Shown here piece by piece: positions 1-8,140 of a stretch of 64,000 nt of DNA. The notes under the pieces were generated by a model. That model was not told where the DNA came from. It saw only the letters and a program-made list of their open reading frames with translations, and ran no database searches. Position 1 is the stretch's first letter; the number at the start of each line of letters is the position of its first letter. The stretch is from Marinobacter sp. LA51 (lineage in GTDB: Bacteria; Pseudomonadota; Gammaproteobacteria; Pseudomonadales; Oleiphilaceae), in the NCBI RefSeq assembly GCF_030297175.1, contig NZ_AP028070.1, positions 3,472,001 to 3,536,000 on the forward strand. The letters run 5' to 3'. The position numbers were made by a program, and so were the translations under genes.

Positions 1-1348
1 CTGACGGCACCGCCGGTTTTTCACCCCGATCAATCATGTTCGCGGTGTGGTTAACGGCGGCCTGAGAAATGTATGTCTTGCCCGCGATCCGGGCCAGCGG
101 CTCCTGAACCCCTTCCATGTCGGCCACCGGAGTGTTGAACTGGCGCCGAATACGGGTAAAGCCACCAGCGGTACCCACCGAATAGGCGGCTGCGCCTGCG
201 GCACCGGACGGCAAGGTGATGCAGCGTCCGACGGACAGGCACTCAACCAGCATACGCCAACCCTGGCCTGCCATTTCCTGGCCACCGATGATGTATTCCA
301 GCGGGATGAATACGTCCTTGCCCTTGATAGGACCGTTCAGGAACGGCGTGCCGATCGGGCAATGCCGGCGGCCAATTTCCATGCCGTCGGTGTCACGGGG
401 AATCAGGGCACAGGTAATGCCATAATCCTTCTGCTCGCCCAGAAGACCATCCGGATCGAACATGCGGAACGCCAGACCCACCACCGTGGCAATGGGCGCC
501 AGGGTAATCCAGCGCTTCTCGAAATTGAGCTTGATGCCCACCACTTCCTTGCCATTGAACTCGCCCTTACAGACGATGCCGACATCCGGCAGCGACGTGG
601 CATCCGATCCGGCGCGAGGGCCGGTCAGGCCGAAGCACGGAATCTCACGGCCATCGGCCAGCCGCGGCAGGTAATGGTTCTTCTGTTCGTCGGTGCCGTA
701 CTTGAGCAGCAACTCGCCTGGGCCGAGGGAATTGGGCACCCCGACCGACACCATCAGCATTTCATTGGCGGCCAGTTTCTGCAGCACCGCAGTCTGGGCT
801 TTCGCAGAAAACTCAAGACCGCCGTATTCCTTCGGAATGATCATGCCGAAGAACTTCTCTTTCTTCAGGAAGTCCCACAGCTCCTTCGGCAAATCGGCGC
901 GCTCGACCGCCAGGTCCCAGGCATTGCACATGGAGATAGCCTGGGCGCACTGGTTGTCGACAAACGCCTGTTCCTCTTCACTCAATCCGGTGTGGCGGTT
1001 GATCAACAGGTTGTGCCAATCCGGCTGACCGGTGAACAGCTCGCCGTCCCAGCCGACGGTGCCCGCTTCCAGGGCGACCTTCTCAGTCTCTGACACTTTC
1101 GGCGCCACTTTCTTGAAGGTGGCGAAGACTTTCGGTGTCAGCCAGCTCTGCCGGAAGCCCGGCAGGCCTGCCGCAGCAGTGACACCTGCTCCGACAAACA
1201 AGATCAACGCCAGCCAACCGGAGGCGAAAATCCAGGAAAGCAGGCCGGTCACAACCATCACGCCAATAGCAGGCGTGGCACCAGATTCACGACGCATCAC
1301 GACCAGCAGGCCGGCCAACGCCACAACAAACAGAATGAAGGTCATCAT
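1..1348 (-). CDS. fadE: Acyl-CoA dehydrogenase FadE, 5' part (C-terminus outside window)
   Basis: FadE-type acyl-CoA dehydrogenase, which introduces the first double bond in fatty-acid beta-oxidation using FAD. The minus-strand frame is open for 449 codons from the ATG at 1348 and runs off the left edge, so a little under half of the usual ~815 residues is missing. The first ~50 residues are hydrophobic (membrane anchor, as in E. coli FadE). Further in come the family motifs SVGVPNSLGPGELL, EIPCFGLTGPRAGSDA and MAGQGWRMLVECLSVGR. The start has only a weak GAGAGAA ribosome site. Bases 1349-1473 separate it from rapA and should hold its promoter; I saw no clear operator there. Recognition rests on similarity to E. 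coli FadE and is strong. Confidence 0.95.
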   Translation of the reverse strand, partial: MMTFILFVVALAGLLVVMRRESGATPAIGVMVVTGLLSWIFASGWLALILFVGAGVTAAAGLPGFRQSWLTPKVFATFKKVAPKVSETEKVALEAGTVGWDGELFTGQPDWHNLLINRHTGLSEEEQAFVDNQCAQAISMCNAWDLAVERADLPKELWDFLKKEKFFGMIIPKEYGGLEFSAKAQTAVLQKLAANEMLMVSVGVPNSLGPGELLLKYGTDEQKNHYLPRLADGREIPCFGLTGPRAGSDATSLPDVGIVCKGEFNGKEVVGIKLNFEKRWITLAPIATVVGLAFRMFDPDGLLGEQKDYGITCALIPRDTDGMEIGRRHCPIGTPFLNGPIKGKDVFIPLEYIIGGQEMAGQGWRMLVECLSVGRCITLPSGAAGAAAYSVGTAGGFTRIRRQFNTPVADMEGVQEPLARIAGKTYISQAAVNHTANMIDRGEKPAVPS

Positions 1349-1473
1349 AGGTTCTCTCAGTCATCCATGGTTCGTAACATACTAAGACGAAAGTAGGTAC
1401 GCCCACACTACAACATCAGATGAGCGCTTAACAGCGGTCGCAAATCAGTATGTTATCCCTGCCTCATACCAAA

Positions 1474-4335
1474 TCAGGAGGTAACGATCACCCGAATCCC
1501 CTCAAGCGCCAGACTGGCGCTGCCTATGGCATCCCGGGCGGCATTAAGCTGAGTGCGAAAATAATCGATTTCCTCATCCCTGATCGCCGGATTTACCGCC
1601 TTCAACGCCTCCAATCGACGGATTTCGGGCTCAAAACTGGCCTCTACCCGCTCCAGAGCCTGCTTTTTCAACGGCTCGAGATGGGGCTCCGACAGGCGCT
1701 CCGCATGATCGACCATGGTTTCAACCTGCGGCCGGATCTGCGGCACGATGGCCTGGGCGGTCCGGCGCCGGATGTTGGAGCTGAGCTTGTTCAACTGCTC
1801 ATGGGGCAATGCTTTTGACAACTCTTTGCCATTCACATCCACCAGCAGGCGCAGGGGCGAGACCGGCAGATAGCGCGACAGCTGCAACGATTCTGGCGCC
1901 GGGCAGTGCACGGTATACAGCGCTTCCATCAGCAGCGTGCCGGCCGGCAATGCCTTGACCGAGAGGTTGGCCAGGGCGGCCTTGCCCAGGCCGGAACTGG
2001 TTACCGAGTCCATCACGCCGGTCACCATCGGGTGTTCCCAGCTCATGAACGCCAGGTCTTCGCGCTCCAGGGCCTGCTGCCGATCCCAGGTCACGGTGAT
2101 GCCTTCTTCCGGCAGCTCGGCCACGTGCCCGGCGTGATACTGCTCACCCGGACGCAAGACATCGGAATGATCGCTGTGATCCTCGACATCCACACCCAGA
2201 ATGTCGAACGCTTCCATCATGTAGTCACGGACCTGGGCGGAGTTCTCCTCCGCGTCGATATCGTCGATGAGCTGATCGGCAACGTCCCGGCGGCACGAAT
2301 TCAGCTCAATCAGGGCATCACGGCCGTTCTGCAGCAACGTGCGCAGGCGCGCGGCTTCTTCGGCCGTGGCCGCCACCAGGCCATCCAGCTGGGCAGTGTC
2401 ACCGTCCAGGGCTTGCTGCCACTGGCTCTGCACCTTCTCCTGCACGGCTACGCCAACGGCGCAACTTTCGGCAAAGGCATTCAGACCCTCGTGGAACCAG
2501 CGGTACTGCACTTCCTGGGCGGTACCCTGAAGGTAGGGAATGTGAATATCGACGGTGTCGGTCTGGCCAATACGGTCCAGACGACCGATGCGCTGCTCCA
2601 GCAGGTCCGGGTTGGCCGGCACGTCGAACAGCACCAGGTGGTGCGCGAACTGGAAATTACGGCCCTCACTACCGATCTCGGAACAGATCAGCGCCTGGGC
2701 GCCCTGCTCGGTATCGGCGAAATAGGCTGCCGCCCGGTCCCGCTCAATCAGGTTCAGGTGTTCATGGAAGGCCGCACTGCGGATGCCTGCGCGCAGCTGC
2801 AGGTAATGCTCGAGCGCTATGGCGGTCTCGGCCCGGGCACAGATCACGACCACCTTGGCCGGACGCAGGCCCGCCAGTGTCTTCTCTAGCCAGGCCACGC
2901 GGGGGTCGTCAGCCAACCACTGGTCTTCTTCCACGGCCTGTTCCGGCGCCAATCCATCCTGGCCCCAGGCCTGGCCCTGATACATCTCCGGGCACGGCAG
3001 CGGTGCCGGCAAAGGGCGACGATCCGGGAAGCCCTGGATCGCGGCCCGGGTGTTGCGAAACAGCACCCGACCGGTGCCATGACGGTCCAGCAGCGCATCG
3101 ATGATGGCCTGATGCGGCTGGTCACCGGCCAACAGCTGATCCAGCTCATCCCCGAGCCAGGCCTGAAGCGCAGCACGGTCATCCGCGGTCATCTCCGAGC
3201 CTTCGTCCCGCAGGCGCCGGACCACGGCATTAATGGCCTCGTACTGCTGCTCTTCCTGCTTGAACGTCTCGAGGTCGTGGAAGCGCGCCGGATCCAGCAG
3301 CCGCAATCGGGCAAAGTGGCTGGCCACGCCGACCTGTTCCGGGGTCGCGGTCAGCAACAACAAGCCACGACTGGCGGCGGAGAGTTCCTCAACCACCTGG
3401 TACTCGGTGCTGGTTTCCTCCGGGCTCCAGGCCAGGTGATGAGCCTCATCGACAATCATCAGGTCCCAGCCCGCAGCCACCGCGTCTTTCTGCGCCTGCT
3501 CGTTGCTGGCCAGGAAATCCAGACTGCACAGCACCAGCTGCTCGGTCTCGAACGGATTCACGGCCTCTTCTTCCCCGAAGATGTGACTCATCAGGGCATC
3601 AACGTCGTCCTGATCGTCCTTCAGCGCGTCGTAGCGCTCCTGGTCAATCAGCGAGAAGCGCAGGTTGAACCGGCGCAGCATTTCCACCAACCACTGGTGC
3701 AGCAGCGAATCCGGCACCACCGCCAGTGCCCGCTTGGCTCGGTTGGTGTGCAGTTGGTAGTGCAGGATCAGGCCGGCCTCAATGGTTTTACCCAGGCCAA
3801 CTTCATCCGCCAGCAACACCCGGGGCGCGTGTCGCTTGGCCACTTCGTGAGCGATGTAGATCTGGTGTGGCAGGTGCTGAGTCCGGGCGCCGATCAGGCC
3901 CTGGGCCGGGGAGGCACGAAGCCGCTCCTGGTGCTGAACCGTGGCCATGCGAAGGCGAAACGCGCCGTTGCGATCGAACTGGCCGGCAAACAGGCGCTGG
4001 TGAGGCGCCGAAAAGTTCACCGAGCTGCTCAGCTTAACTTCCGAAATTTGCTGGATGTTTTCACCGTCATCGGCGTGGTACATCAATACACCACCGATAT
4101 CTTCAACGGCCTGCACGACATAGTGTTCGCCGTCGTAGGTCTCGATCTCCTCGCCCATTTGGTAAATGATCCGGGACAGGGGCGCATTGTCGATGGCGTA
4201 GGTGCGCTCCTCGTCGGCGGCCGGGAAGCCCAGGGTGACCCGACGGCCTGAGATATCGGTGACGATCCCCAATCCCAGAGCGGTATCACTGTGGCTGACC
4301 CAACGCTGACCGATGACAAATTCCGACGTATCCAA
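1474..4335 (-). CDS. rapA: RNA polymerase-associated SWI2/SNF2 ATPase RapA
   Basis: RapA (HepA) binds RNA polymerase and helps recycle it after transcription. The 953-residue length is close to the E. coli protein (968). The N-terminus (about 1-110) matches the tandem Tudor-like region (FVIGQRWVSHSDTALGLG). The SNF2 core follows: Walker A LADEVGLGKTIEAG near residue 180, DEAHH box VDEAHHLAWS near 285, LLTATPEQ, and the C-terminal helicase lobe with GSEGRNFQFAHHLV and EQRIGRLDRIGQ. The C-terminal 350 residues are the RapA-specific part. The ATG has a good GGAGG site upstream. It lies 18 bp downstream of cysZ on the same strand and may be co-transcribed with it. Confidence 0.97.
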   Translation of the reverse strand: MDTSEFVIGQRWVSHSDTALGLGIVTDISGRRVTLGFPAADEERTYAIDNAPLSRIIYQMGEEIETYDGEHYVVQAVEDIGGVLMYHADDGENIQQISEVKLSSSVNFSAPHQRLFAGQFDRNGAFRLRMATVQHQERLRASPAQGLIGARTQHLPHQIYIAHEVAKRHAPRVLLADEVGLGKTIEAGLILHYQLHTNRAKRALAVVPDSLLHQWLVEMLRRFNLRFSLIDQERYDALKDDQDDVDALMSHIFGEEEAVNPFETEQLVLCSLDFLASNEQAQKDAVAAGWDLMIVDEAHHLAWSPEETSTEYQVVEELSAASRGLLLLTATPEQVGVASHFARLRLLDPARFHDLETFKQEEQQYEAINAVVRRLRDEGSEMTADDRAALQAWLGDELDQLLAGDQPHQAIIDALLDRHGTGRVLFRNTRAAIQGFPDRRPLPAPLPCPEMYQGQAWGQDGLAPEQAVEEDQWLADDPRVAWLEKTLAGLRPAKVVVICARAETAIALEHYLQLRAGIRSAAFHEHLNLIERDRAAAYFADTEQGAQALICSEIGSEGRNFQFAHHLVLFDVPANPDLLEQRIGRLDRIGQTDTVDIHIPYLQGTAQEVQYRWFHEGLNAFAESCAVGVAVQEKVQSQWQQALDGDTAQLDGLVAATAEEAARLRTLLQNGRDALIELNSCRRDVADQLIDDIDAEENSAQVRDYMMEAFDILGVDVEDHSDHSDVLRPGEQYHAGHVAELPEEGITVTWDRQQALEREDLAFMSWEHPMVTGVMDSVTSSGLGKAALANLSVKALPAGTLLMEALYTVHCPAPESLQLSRYLPVSPLRLLVDVNGKELSKALPHEQLNKLSSNIRRRTAQAIVPQIRPQVETMVDHAERLSEPHLEPLKKQALERVEASFEPEIRRLEALKAVNPAIRDEEIDYFRTQLNAARDAIGSASLALEGIRVIVTS

Positions 4336-4353
4336 GAAACCTCCAAACAGAAA

Positions 4354-5103
4354 TTAGTGTCGGGTAGCGCCGTTTTCGCGCACCCAGTAGGCCGTGGCAC
4401 CGCATACCGCCGCGGGCACGACCACAAGATTAAGAACCGGCACCATGGCCGCCAGGGCAACCGGCAAACCAAAACCGAACGCCGACAACCGGGTATCACC
4501 CAGTAGGCCCCGCAACGCCTTGAAGCTGACTTTGTGGTTGTCGGCCGGATAATCGACGTACTGCAACGCCATCATCCAGCTGTTGAACAGGAACCACAGC
4601 ACGGCTGCCACCAGGTTCACCACCGGGATCAGGCCAATGATCAATAACCCAAGGGCCCGGGGCAGGTAGTACAGGATTTTCTGCACCTCGCGCAGCAGCA
4701 CTCGCGGGATGTCCTTGACGATGGCAGCCCAGCTGTCTTCGGTGGTCACTTCCTGACCGGTGAGGTGTTTTTCGGTGAGTTCGGCCAGGTAGCCGTAAAA
4801 AGGCGCCCCGATCAGGTTGGCCACGATCACAAAACCGTAGGCCAGCATCAGCAGGATGACCGCGCCATAGAGCAGCCAGAACAACCAATCCAGCGCCTGC
4901 AACCAGGCCCAGTCAGGCAGCCAGCCCATAGCAACGGCAATCAGTCCGGCGAACATTTCGGCCATGAAATAGAACAGCAGCCCAAACAGCAGGACGTTAA
5001 TAACCAGGGGGATGATGACAAACAGGCGCAGGCCGGGCTGTCGAATCAGCCGGAAGCCTTCTCCCAGATAGCCCAGTCCTCGAAAAAAATTACCCTTGAG
5101 CAT
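4354..5103 (-). CDS. cysZ: Sulfate transport protein CysZ
   Basis: CysZ-family inner-membrane protein that takes up sulfate for cysteine synthesis. It has 249 residues (E. coli CysZ 253). The N-terminus GLGYLGEGFRLIRQPGLRLF is the family signature. Hydrophobic segments lie at about residues 25-50, 65-95, 140-170 and 205-235. The motif NLIGAPFYGYLAELTEKHLTG after the second segment is also typical, and the loop before the last segment keeps the KVSFKALRG pattern. It is divergent from the VanZ-like gene, and 5104-5200 should contain both promoters. No cys regulatory site could be recognised by eye. Confidence 0.93.
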   Translation of the reverse strand: MLKGNFFRGLGYLGEGFRLIRQPGLRLFVIIPLVINVLLFGLLFYFMAEMFAGLIAVAMGWLPDWAWLQALDWLFWLLYGAVILLMLAYGFVIVANLIGAPFYGYLAELTEKHLTGQEVTTEDSWAAIVKDIPRVLLREVQKILYYLPRALGLLIIGLIPVVNLVAAVLWFLFNSWMMALQYVDYPADNHKVSFKALRGLLGDTRLSAFGFGLPVALAAMVPVLNLVVVPAAVCGATAYWVRENGATRH

Positions 5104-5200
5104 TCCGGTAGGCCCTCCGCTTCAATGACAGTGACGGGGCGCAAAGCATATCATGTTGCCACCATTCCCACAGCCCGAGGCCGCCTACGGAAATTCCCCC

Positions 5201-5605
5201 ATGGCAGATTTGAAACACCACGTTCTGACCCTTCTTCGCTGCCAGCTGCTATGGCGAATTGCCTTGCTCATTTCCGTGGCGGCCATCCTGTTTCTGGCCA
5301 CCACGGCGAACCCCTACCCCGTGCCGGCCTCGGCCAGCGACAAGGTTAACCATCTGATTGCCTTCCTCGAGCTGACCCTGCTTACACGCTTGTCCTGGCC
5401 CGAAGCCAAGGCCCTGTGGTTCGCCCCGGCACTGTTGCTGTTTGGCCTGGCGATCGAAGGTATCCAGGCCGGCCTACCCTACCGGGAGTTTTCATTAGCG
5501 GACCTTGCCGCTGACGGCGTCGGTATCGCGCTCGGATTGTTGCCCTGGCCGGGCCTACGACGAGCCGAAAACCGAGATTTGAGAGATTCGCCCGAATCCT
5601 TGTGA
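5201..5605 (+). CDS. VanZ-like small membrane protein
   Basis: Small integral membrane protein of the VanZ-like family, function unknown in this context. The chosen ATG at 5201 gives 134 residues. An earlier in-frame ATG at 5153 would add 16 poorly conserved-looking residues; neither start has a convincing ribosome site. Four hydrophobic segments fit the family (about residues 15-35, 48-65, 70-88, 100-120). The conserved SDKVNHLIAFLELTLL and SLADLAADGVGIALG motifs are present. The stop codon at 5603-5605 lies inside the GacA-type palindrome that controls the downstream sRNA, so this coding end and that regulatory site are physically fused. Confidence 0.85.
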   Translation: MADLKHHVLTLLRCQLLWRIALLISVAAILFLATTANPYPVPASASDKVNHLIAFLELTLLTRLSWPEAKALWFAPALLLFGLAIEGIQAGLPYREFSLADLAADGVGIALGLLPWPGLRRAENRDLRDSPESL

Positions 5606-5618
5606 GATATTTCTTACA
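5601..5618 (+). promoter_or_regulatory. GacA upstream activating sequence for the Rsm-type sRNA
   Basis: The 18-mer TGTGAGATATTTCTTACA matches the known GacA binding consensus TGTAAGN6CTTACA with one mismatch. It lies about 170-190 bp upstream of the inferred sRNA start, the distance known for rsmY and rsmZ in Pseudomonas. The right half also forms a perfect inverted repeat, CTTACATGTATGTAAG (5613-5628), which could extend the site. GacA binding is inferred, not shown. Confidence 0.8.
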
Positions 5619-5776
5619 TGTATGTAAGACGATACAGCGAAATCACGTACGCAGCCTGGAAATCCGCCAGCCAAGAGGGCGCCAACTAATTGAATACCGG
5701 TAATTTAATTCCACAGCACCAAATTCGTATCAAATGCATACAGACTCGCGTCACAAGTCTGTAAAGCTGGAATTGC

Positions 5777-5782
5777 TATAGT
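5777..5782 (+). promoter_or_regulatory. Candidate -10 element of the sRNA promoter
   Basis: TATAGT is followed seven bases later by the probable transcription start near 5789. No good -35 hexamer is seen 16-18 bp upstream, as expected for a promoter that depends on an activator. The 5619-5760 stretch between the GacA site and this promoter is AT-rich and carries no reading frame of note. Confidence 0.6.
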
Positions 5783-5788
5783 GTTTAC

Positions 5789-6027
5789 ATCAAGGATGTG
5801 AAGGATAAGGACGACGCATTGGACGCACCCCCGCAAGGATTGCAGGGAGAGGCAGGGACACATGGACGCCTCGCTTAAAGGGTATATTCGGAACGCCGGC
5901 TAGGACGCCAGCACCAGGGAGCGGCACAGGGACTCGCAACAAGGTTGTTGCCCTTTGCGCAAGGAAGCGCCGACTTGTTTCGACAAAGCATTGAAAAGGG
6001 TAGCCCGAGGGTTGCCCTTTATTTTTT
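5789..6027 (+). ncRNA. CsrB/RsmZ-family sRNA that sequesters CsrA/RsmA
   Basis: No gene is credible here, but the plus strand holds 13 GGA motifs between about 5794 and 5966. Several sit in small hairpin loops: GCAAGGATTGC (5833-5843), GGCTAGGACGCC (5898-5909) and GCGCAAGGAAGCGC (5957-5970). This is the signature of RNAs that titrate the translational regulator CsrA/RsmA. A strong rho-independent terminator ends it, and a GacA box sits about 180 bp upstream. Length is about 235-240 nt, between Pseudomonas RsmZ (~120) and E. coli CsrB (~370). The precise 5' end is inferred from the -10 element. It should be produced when the GacS/GacA two-component system is active and raise expression of RsmA-repressed genes, which in many relatives include T6SS genes. 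Confidence 0.87.
5995..6027 (+). terminator. Rho-independent terminator of the sRNA
   Basis: An 11-bp stem (AAAGGGTAGCC with GGTTGCCCTTT, two G-U pairs) closes a CGAG loop and is followed by ATTTTTT. The opposite strand also ends in a T-run (TTTTC), so it may also serve the convergent methyltransferase gene. Confidence 0.9.
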
Positions 6028-6038
6028 CCTCGCCAGAA

Positions 6039-6692
6039 TCATTGCTGCGCCACGTAAATCCGCACCCGGTTGAACTCTTCAAACTCATTCAGATCCGGCC
6101 AGGTTCGCGCCTCCACGATAGTCTGTTGCTCATAGCAATTGTCACCCAGATCCCTGACCCTTGAATCCGCCAGCAGAACCGTTGGCACCGCACTTCGAAA
6201 GATTTGTAGCAATGGTCGATTGTCAGGATCGTACAGCACGTCTGCTGCGGTCATCACATCAATACCATCGGGCCGGGCTTGCCAGTCGTTGCACAAGGTC
6301 ACCGACACTTCGTTCAAATCCGCATTCGCTGCCACTGCATCCAGGGAAGCCGGATCGAGATCACAGGCGATCACCTCTCGAGCACCGGCGAGGGCGGCAG
6401 CGATCGCGACGATGCCGGAGCCCGAACCGAAATCCAGCAGCCGCTTATCTGCCACCCAGCCGGGGTTATCCAGTATCCAGCTTGCCAGAACCTGACCACT
6501 GGCCCAGCAAAACGACCAATACGCCGGTTCTGCCACCACCGCCTGGGCTTCATCGTGGCTGAGCGGGCCATCCAGCACCGACGGATCAAAAAGATGCAGC
6601 GGAATCCTTGAACACCCGGCCGGCCGCGACACCGCCACCCGGCCCCGGCTCAGGGTTTTTCGCAAATGTTGATCAAGACACTCGGGGGACAT
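6039..6692 (-). CDS. Class I SAM-dependent methyltransferase (ETFB-lysine/PrmA-like)
   Basis: A 217-residue Rossmann-fold methyltransferase. The SAM site is LLDFGSGSGIVAIAAALAGA (about residues 84-103), followed by the acidic strand VIACDLDPASLDAVAANA. The later motif VMTAADVLYDPDNRPLL stands where the lysine methyltransferase 20 family has its (D/E)xxY-type motif. The front part PAYWSFCWASGQVLASWIL is typical of the electron-transfer-flavoprotein-beta lysine methyltransferase and Nnt1-like group. The substrate is probably a protein lysine, but it is not determined by the sequence. The ATG has GGAG 6 bp upstream. It is divergent from mnmH and convergent with the sRNA. Confidence 0.85.
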   Translation of the reverse strand: MSPECLDQHLRKTLSRGRVAVSRPAGCSRIPLHLFDPSVLDGPLSHDEAQAVVAEPAYWSFCWASGQVLASWILDNPGWVADKRLLDFGSGSGIVAIAAALAGAREVIACDLDPASLDAVAANADLNEVSVTLCNDWQARPDGIDVMTAADVLYDPDNRPLLQIFRSAVPTVLLADSRVRDLGDNCYEQQTIVEARTWPDLNEFEEFNRVRIYVAQQ

Positions 6693-6828
6693 CCGCGCTC
6701 CGCACTGATTGGTTACTTGGGCTCGCTATTGTACCCAGCTCTCGGGGGTGGCACAGCGCTCCGCGAGCAGAAAAACGCCAGTTCGGCTATACTGGCGCCT
6801 CATTTTTCGCAACCGGTTACACCCTGAA

Positions 6829-7932
6829 ATGGCAACCAGACCCGACACCGACGACTACCTGTCACTGTTCCTGAACGATGTCCCGCTGATGGACGTCCGG
6901 GCACCGGTAGAGTTCGCCAGAGGCAGTTTTCCTACCGCCGAAAATGCCCCGCTGATGAATGATGACGAACGCCACCAAGTGGGCATCTGCTACAAGGAGC
7001 AGGGGCAAGACAAGGCGATCGAACTGGGGCACCAGCTGGTCGACGGCGACATCAAGGCCGAGCGGATTGAGGCCTGGAAGCAATTCGTCAGACAACATCC
7101 GGAAGGCTACCTGTTCTGTTTTCGCGGCGGTTTGCGCTCGCGCCTGACCCAACAGTGGATCAAGGATTCAGGCATTGACTACCCACTGGTTCAGGGTGGC
7201 TACAAGGCGCTGCGGCATTTTCTCATCGACAGCCTGGAGCAGCGCCTTGCAGCCGGGGAATTCCAGGTTCTGAGTGGCCGGACCGGTACCGGCAAAACCC
7301 GCGTTCTGCAGCAACTGCCCAATCCGGTGGATCTCGAAGGCCTGGCCAATCATCGCGGTTCGAGTTTTGGTCGCCAGGTTACCCCGCAGCCGTCACAGAT
7401 CGATTTTGAAAACCGCCTCGCGATTGCCATGCTGAAGGCCCATCACTTCCAGACCGGCTCCGTGCAGCTGGAAGACGAGAGCCGCCTGGTAGGGCGCTGT
7501 GCGTTGCCGGAGACTCTGCGCGAGCGGATTTCAGAGGCGCCCCTGCTGGTACTGGAACGCTCACTGGAAGAACGCACCGCCATCATCCGCGAGGACTACG
7601 TCGAGGGCATGTGTGCCGACTACCTTGCCCGCGACGGCGAGGAAAATGGCTGGCTGAATTTCCAGGAGTATCTGCTTAGCGCCCTTGACCGCATTCGCAA
7701 ACGCCTCGGCGGTGAACGCCATAAACAGCTCAGAAGGGTGATGGAAGACGCCCTGACCCTTCAGCAGCGCCAAAACGACCTGCGCGGCCACGATACCTGG
7801 ATTCAGGCACTGCTACAGGACTACTACGACCCCATGTACGACTACCAGTTGAGCAAGAAACAAGGTCAGATTCTTGTCCGAGGAGGCCCGAAAACCATTA
7901 TTGAGTGGGCCAATTCTGGCGCAACTGCGTAA
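6829..7932 (+). CDS. mnmH: tRNA 2-selenouridine synthase (MnmH/SelU/YbbB)
   Basis: Converts 2-thiouridine to 2-selenouridine (via a geranylated intermediate) at the wobble position of certain tRNAs, using selenophosphate. From the ATG at 6829 it has 367 residues (E. coli YbbB 364); the frame is open upstream to 6709 but that part is not family-like. The N-terminal rhodanese domain (about 1-125) carries the catalytic cysteine in YLFCFRGGLRSRL. The C-terminal domain starts with the P-loop LSGRTGTGKTRVLQQL and continues with NHRGSSFG and QIDFENRLA. A selenophosphate synthetase gene (selD) would be expected elsewhere in the genome. Confidence 0.95.
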   Translation: MATRPDTDDYLSLFLNDVPLMDVRAPVEFARGSFPTAENAPLMNDDERHQVGICYKEQGQDKAIELGHQLVDGDIKAERIEAWKQFVRQHPEGYLFCFRGGLRSRLTQQWIKDSGIDYPLVQGGYKALRHFLIDSLEQRLAAGEFQVLSGRTGTGKTRVLQQLPNPVDLEGLANHRGSSFGRQVTPQPSQIDFENRLAIAMLKAHHFQTGSVQLEDESRLVGRCALPETLRERISEAPLLVLERSLEERTAIIREDYVEGMCADYLARDGEENGWLNFQEYLLSALDRIRKRLGGERHKQLRRVMEDALTLQQRQNDLRGHDTWIQALLQDYYDPMYDYQLSKKQGQILVRGGPKTIIEWANSGATA

Positions 7933-8140
7933 ACCCGGCGCTACCCCAAGTTTCTATCGGGTTCCTATCGGGATCTTCTGAAGGTTCATTCAAGGCACTA
8001 TCAAAATCCTGCCAAAATCCTGCGGGCAGGCCGGTAAAACATTTGTCTGCTATAAACAATGCAGAAAACTCATTTTTTTCATAAACCTATTTCCCTTACC
8101 CTTGGGACAATCTCAAAACTAACGAACAAGGAGTCCCCCT

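Noticed and set aside
47..1093. Long plus-strand open frame (348 codons) over fadE
   Set aside because: It is the antisense shadow of fadE. The minus frame gives a clear FadE sequence and the plus translation has no recognisable motif.
3079..4251. Plus-strand open frame (390 codons) opposite rapA
   Set aside because: Antisense shadow of a well-conserved RapA in GC-rich DNA; no ribosome site or family pattern.
5900..6088. Small minus and plus frames within the sRNA region
   Set aside because: They have no ribosome site, cross the terminator hairpin, and the GGA-rich structure explains the sequence better.
7933..8140. Short direct repeat CTATCGGG (twice) after mnmH
   Set aside because: Two imperfect 8-bp units only; no conserved spacing or palindrome, so not treated as an operator or repeat.
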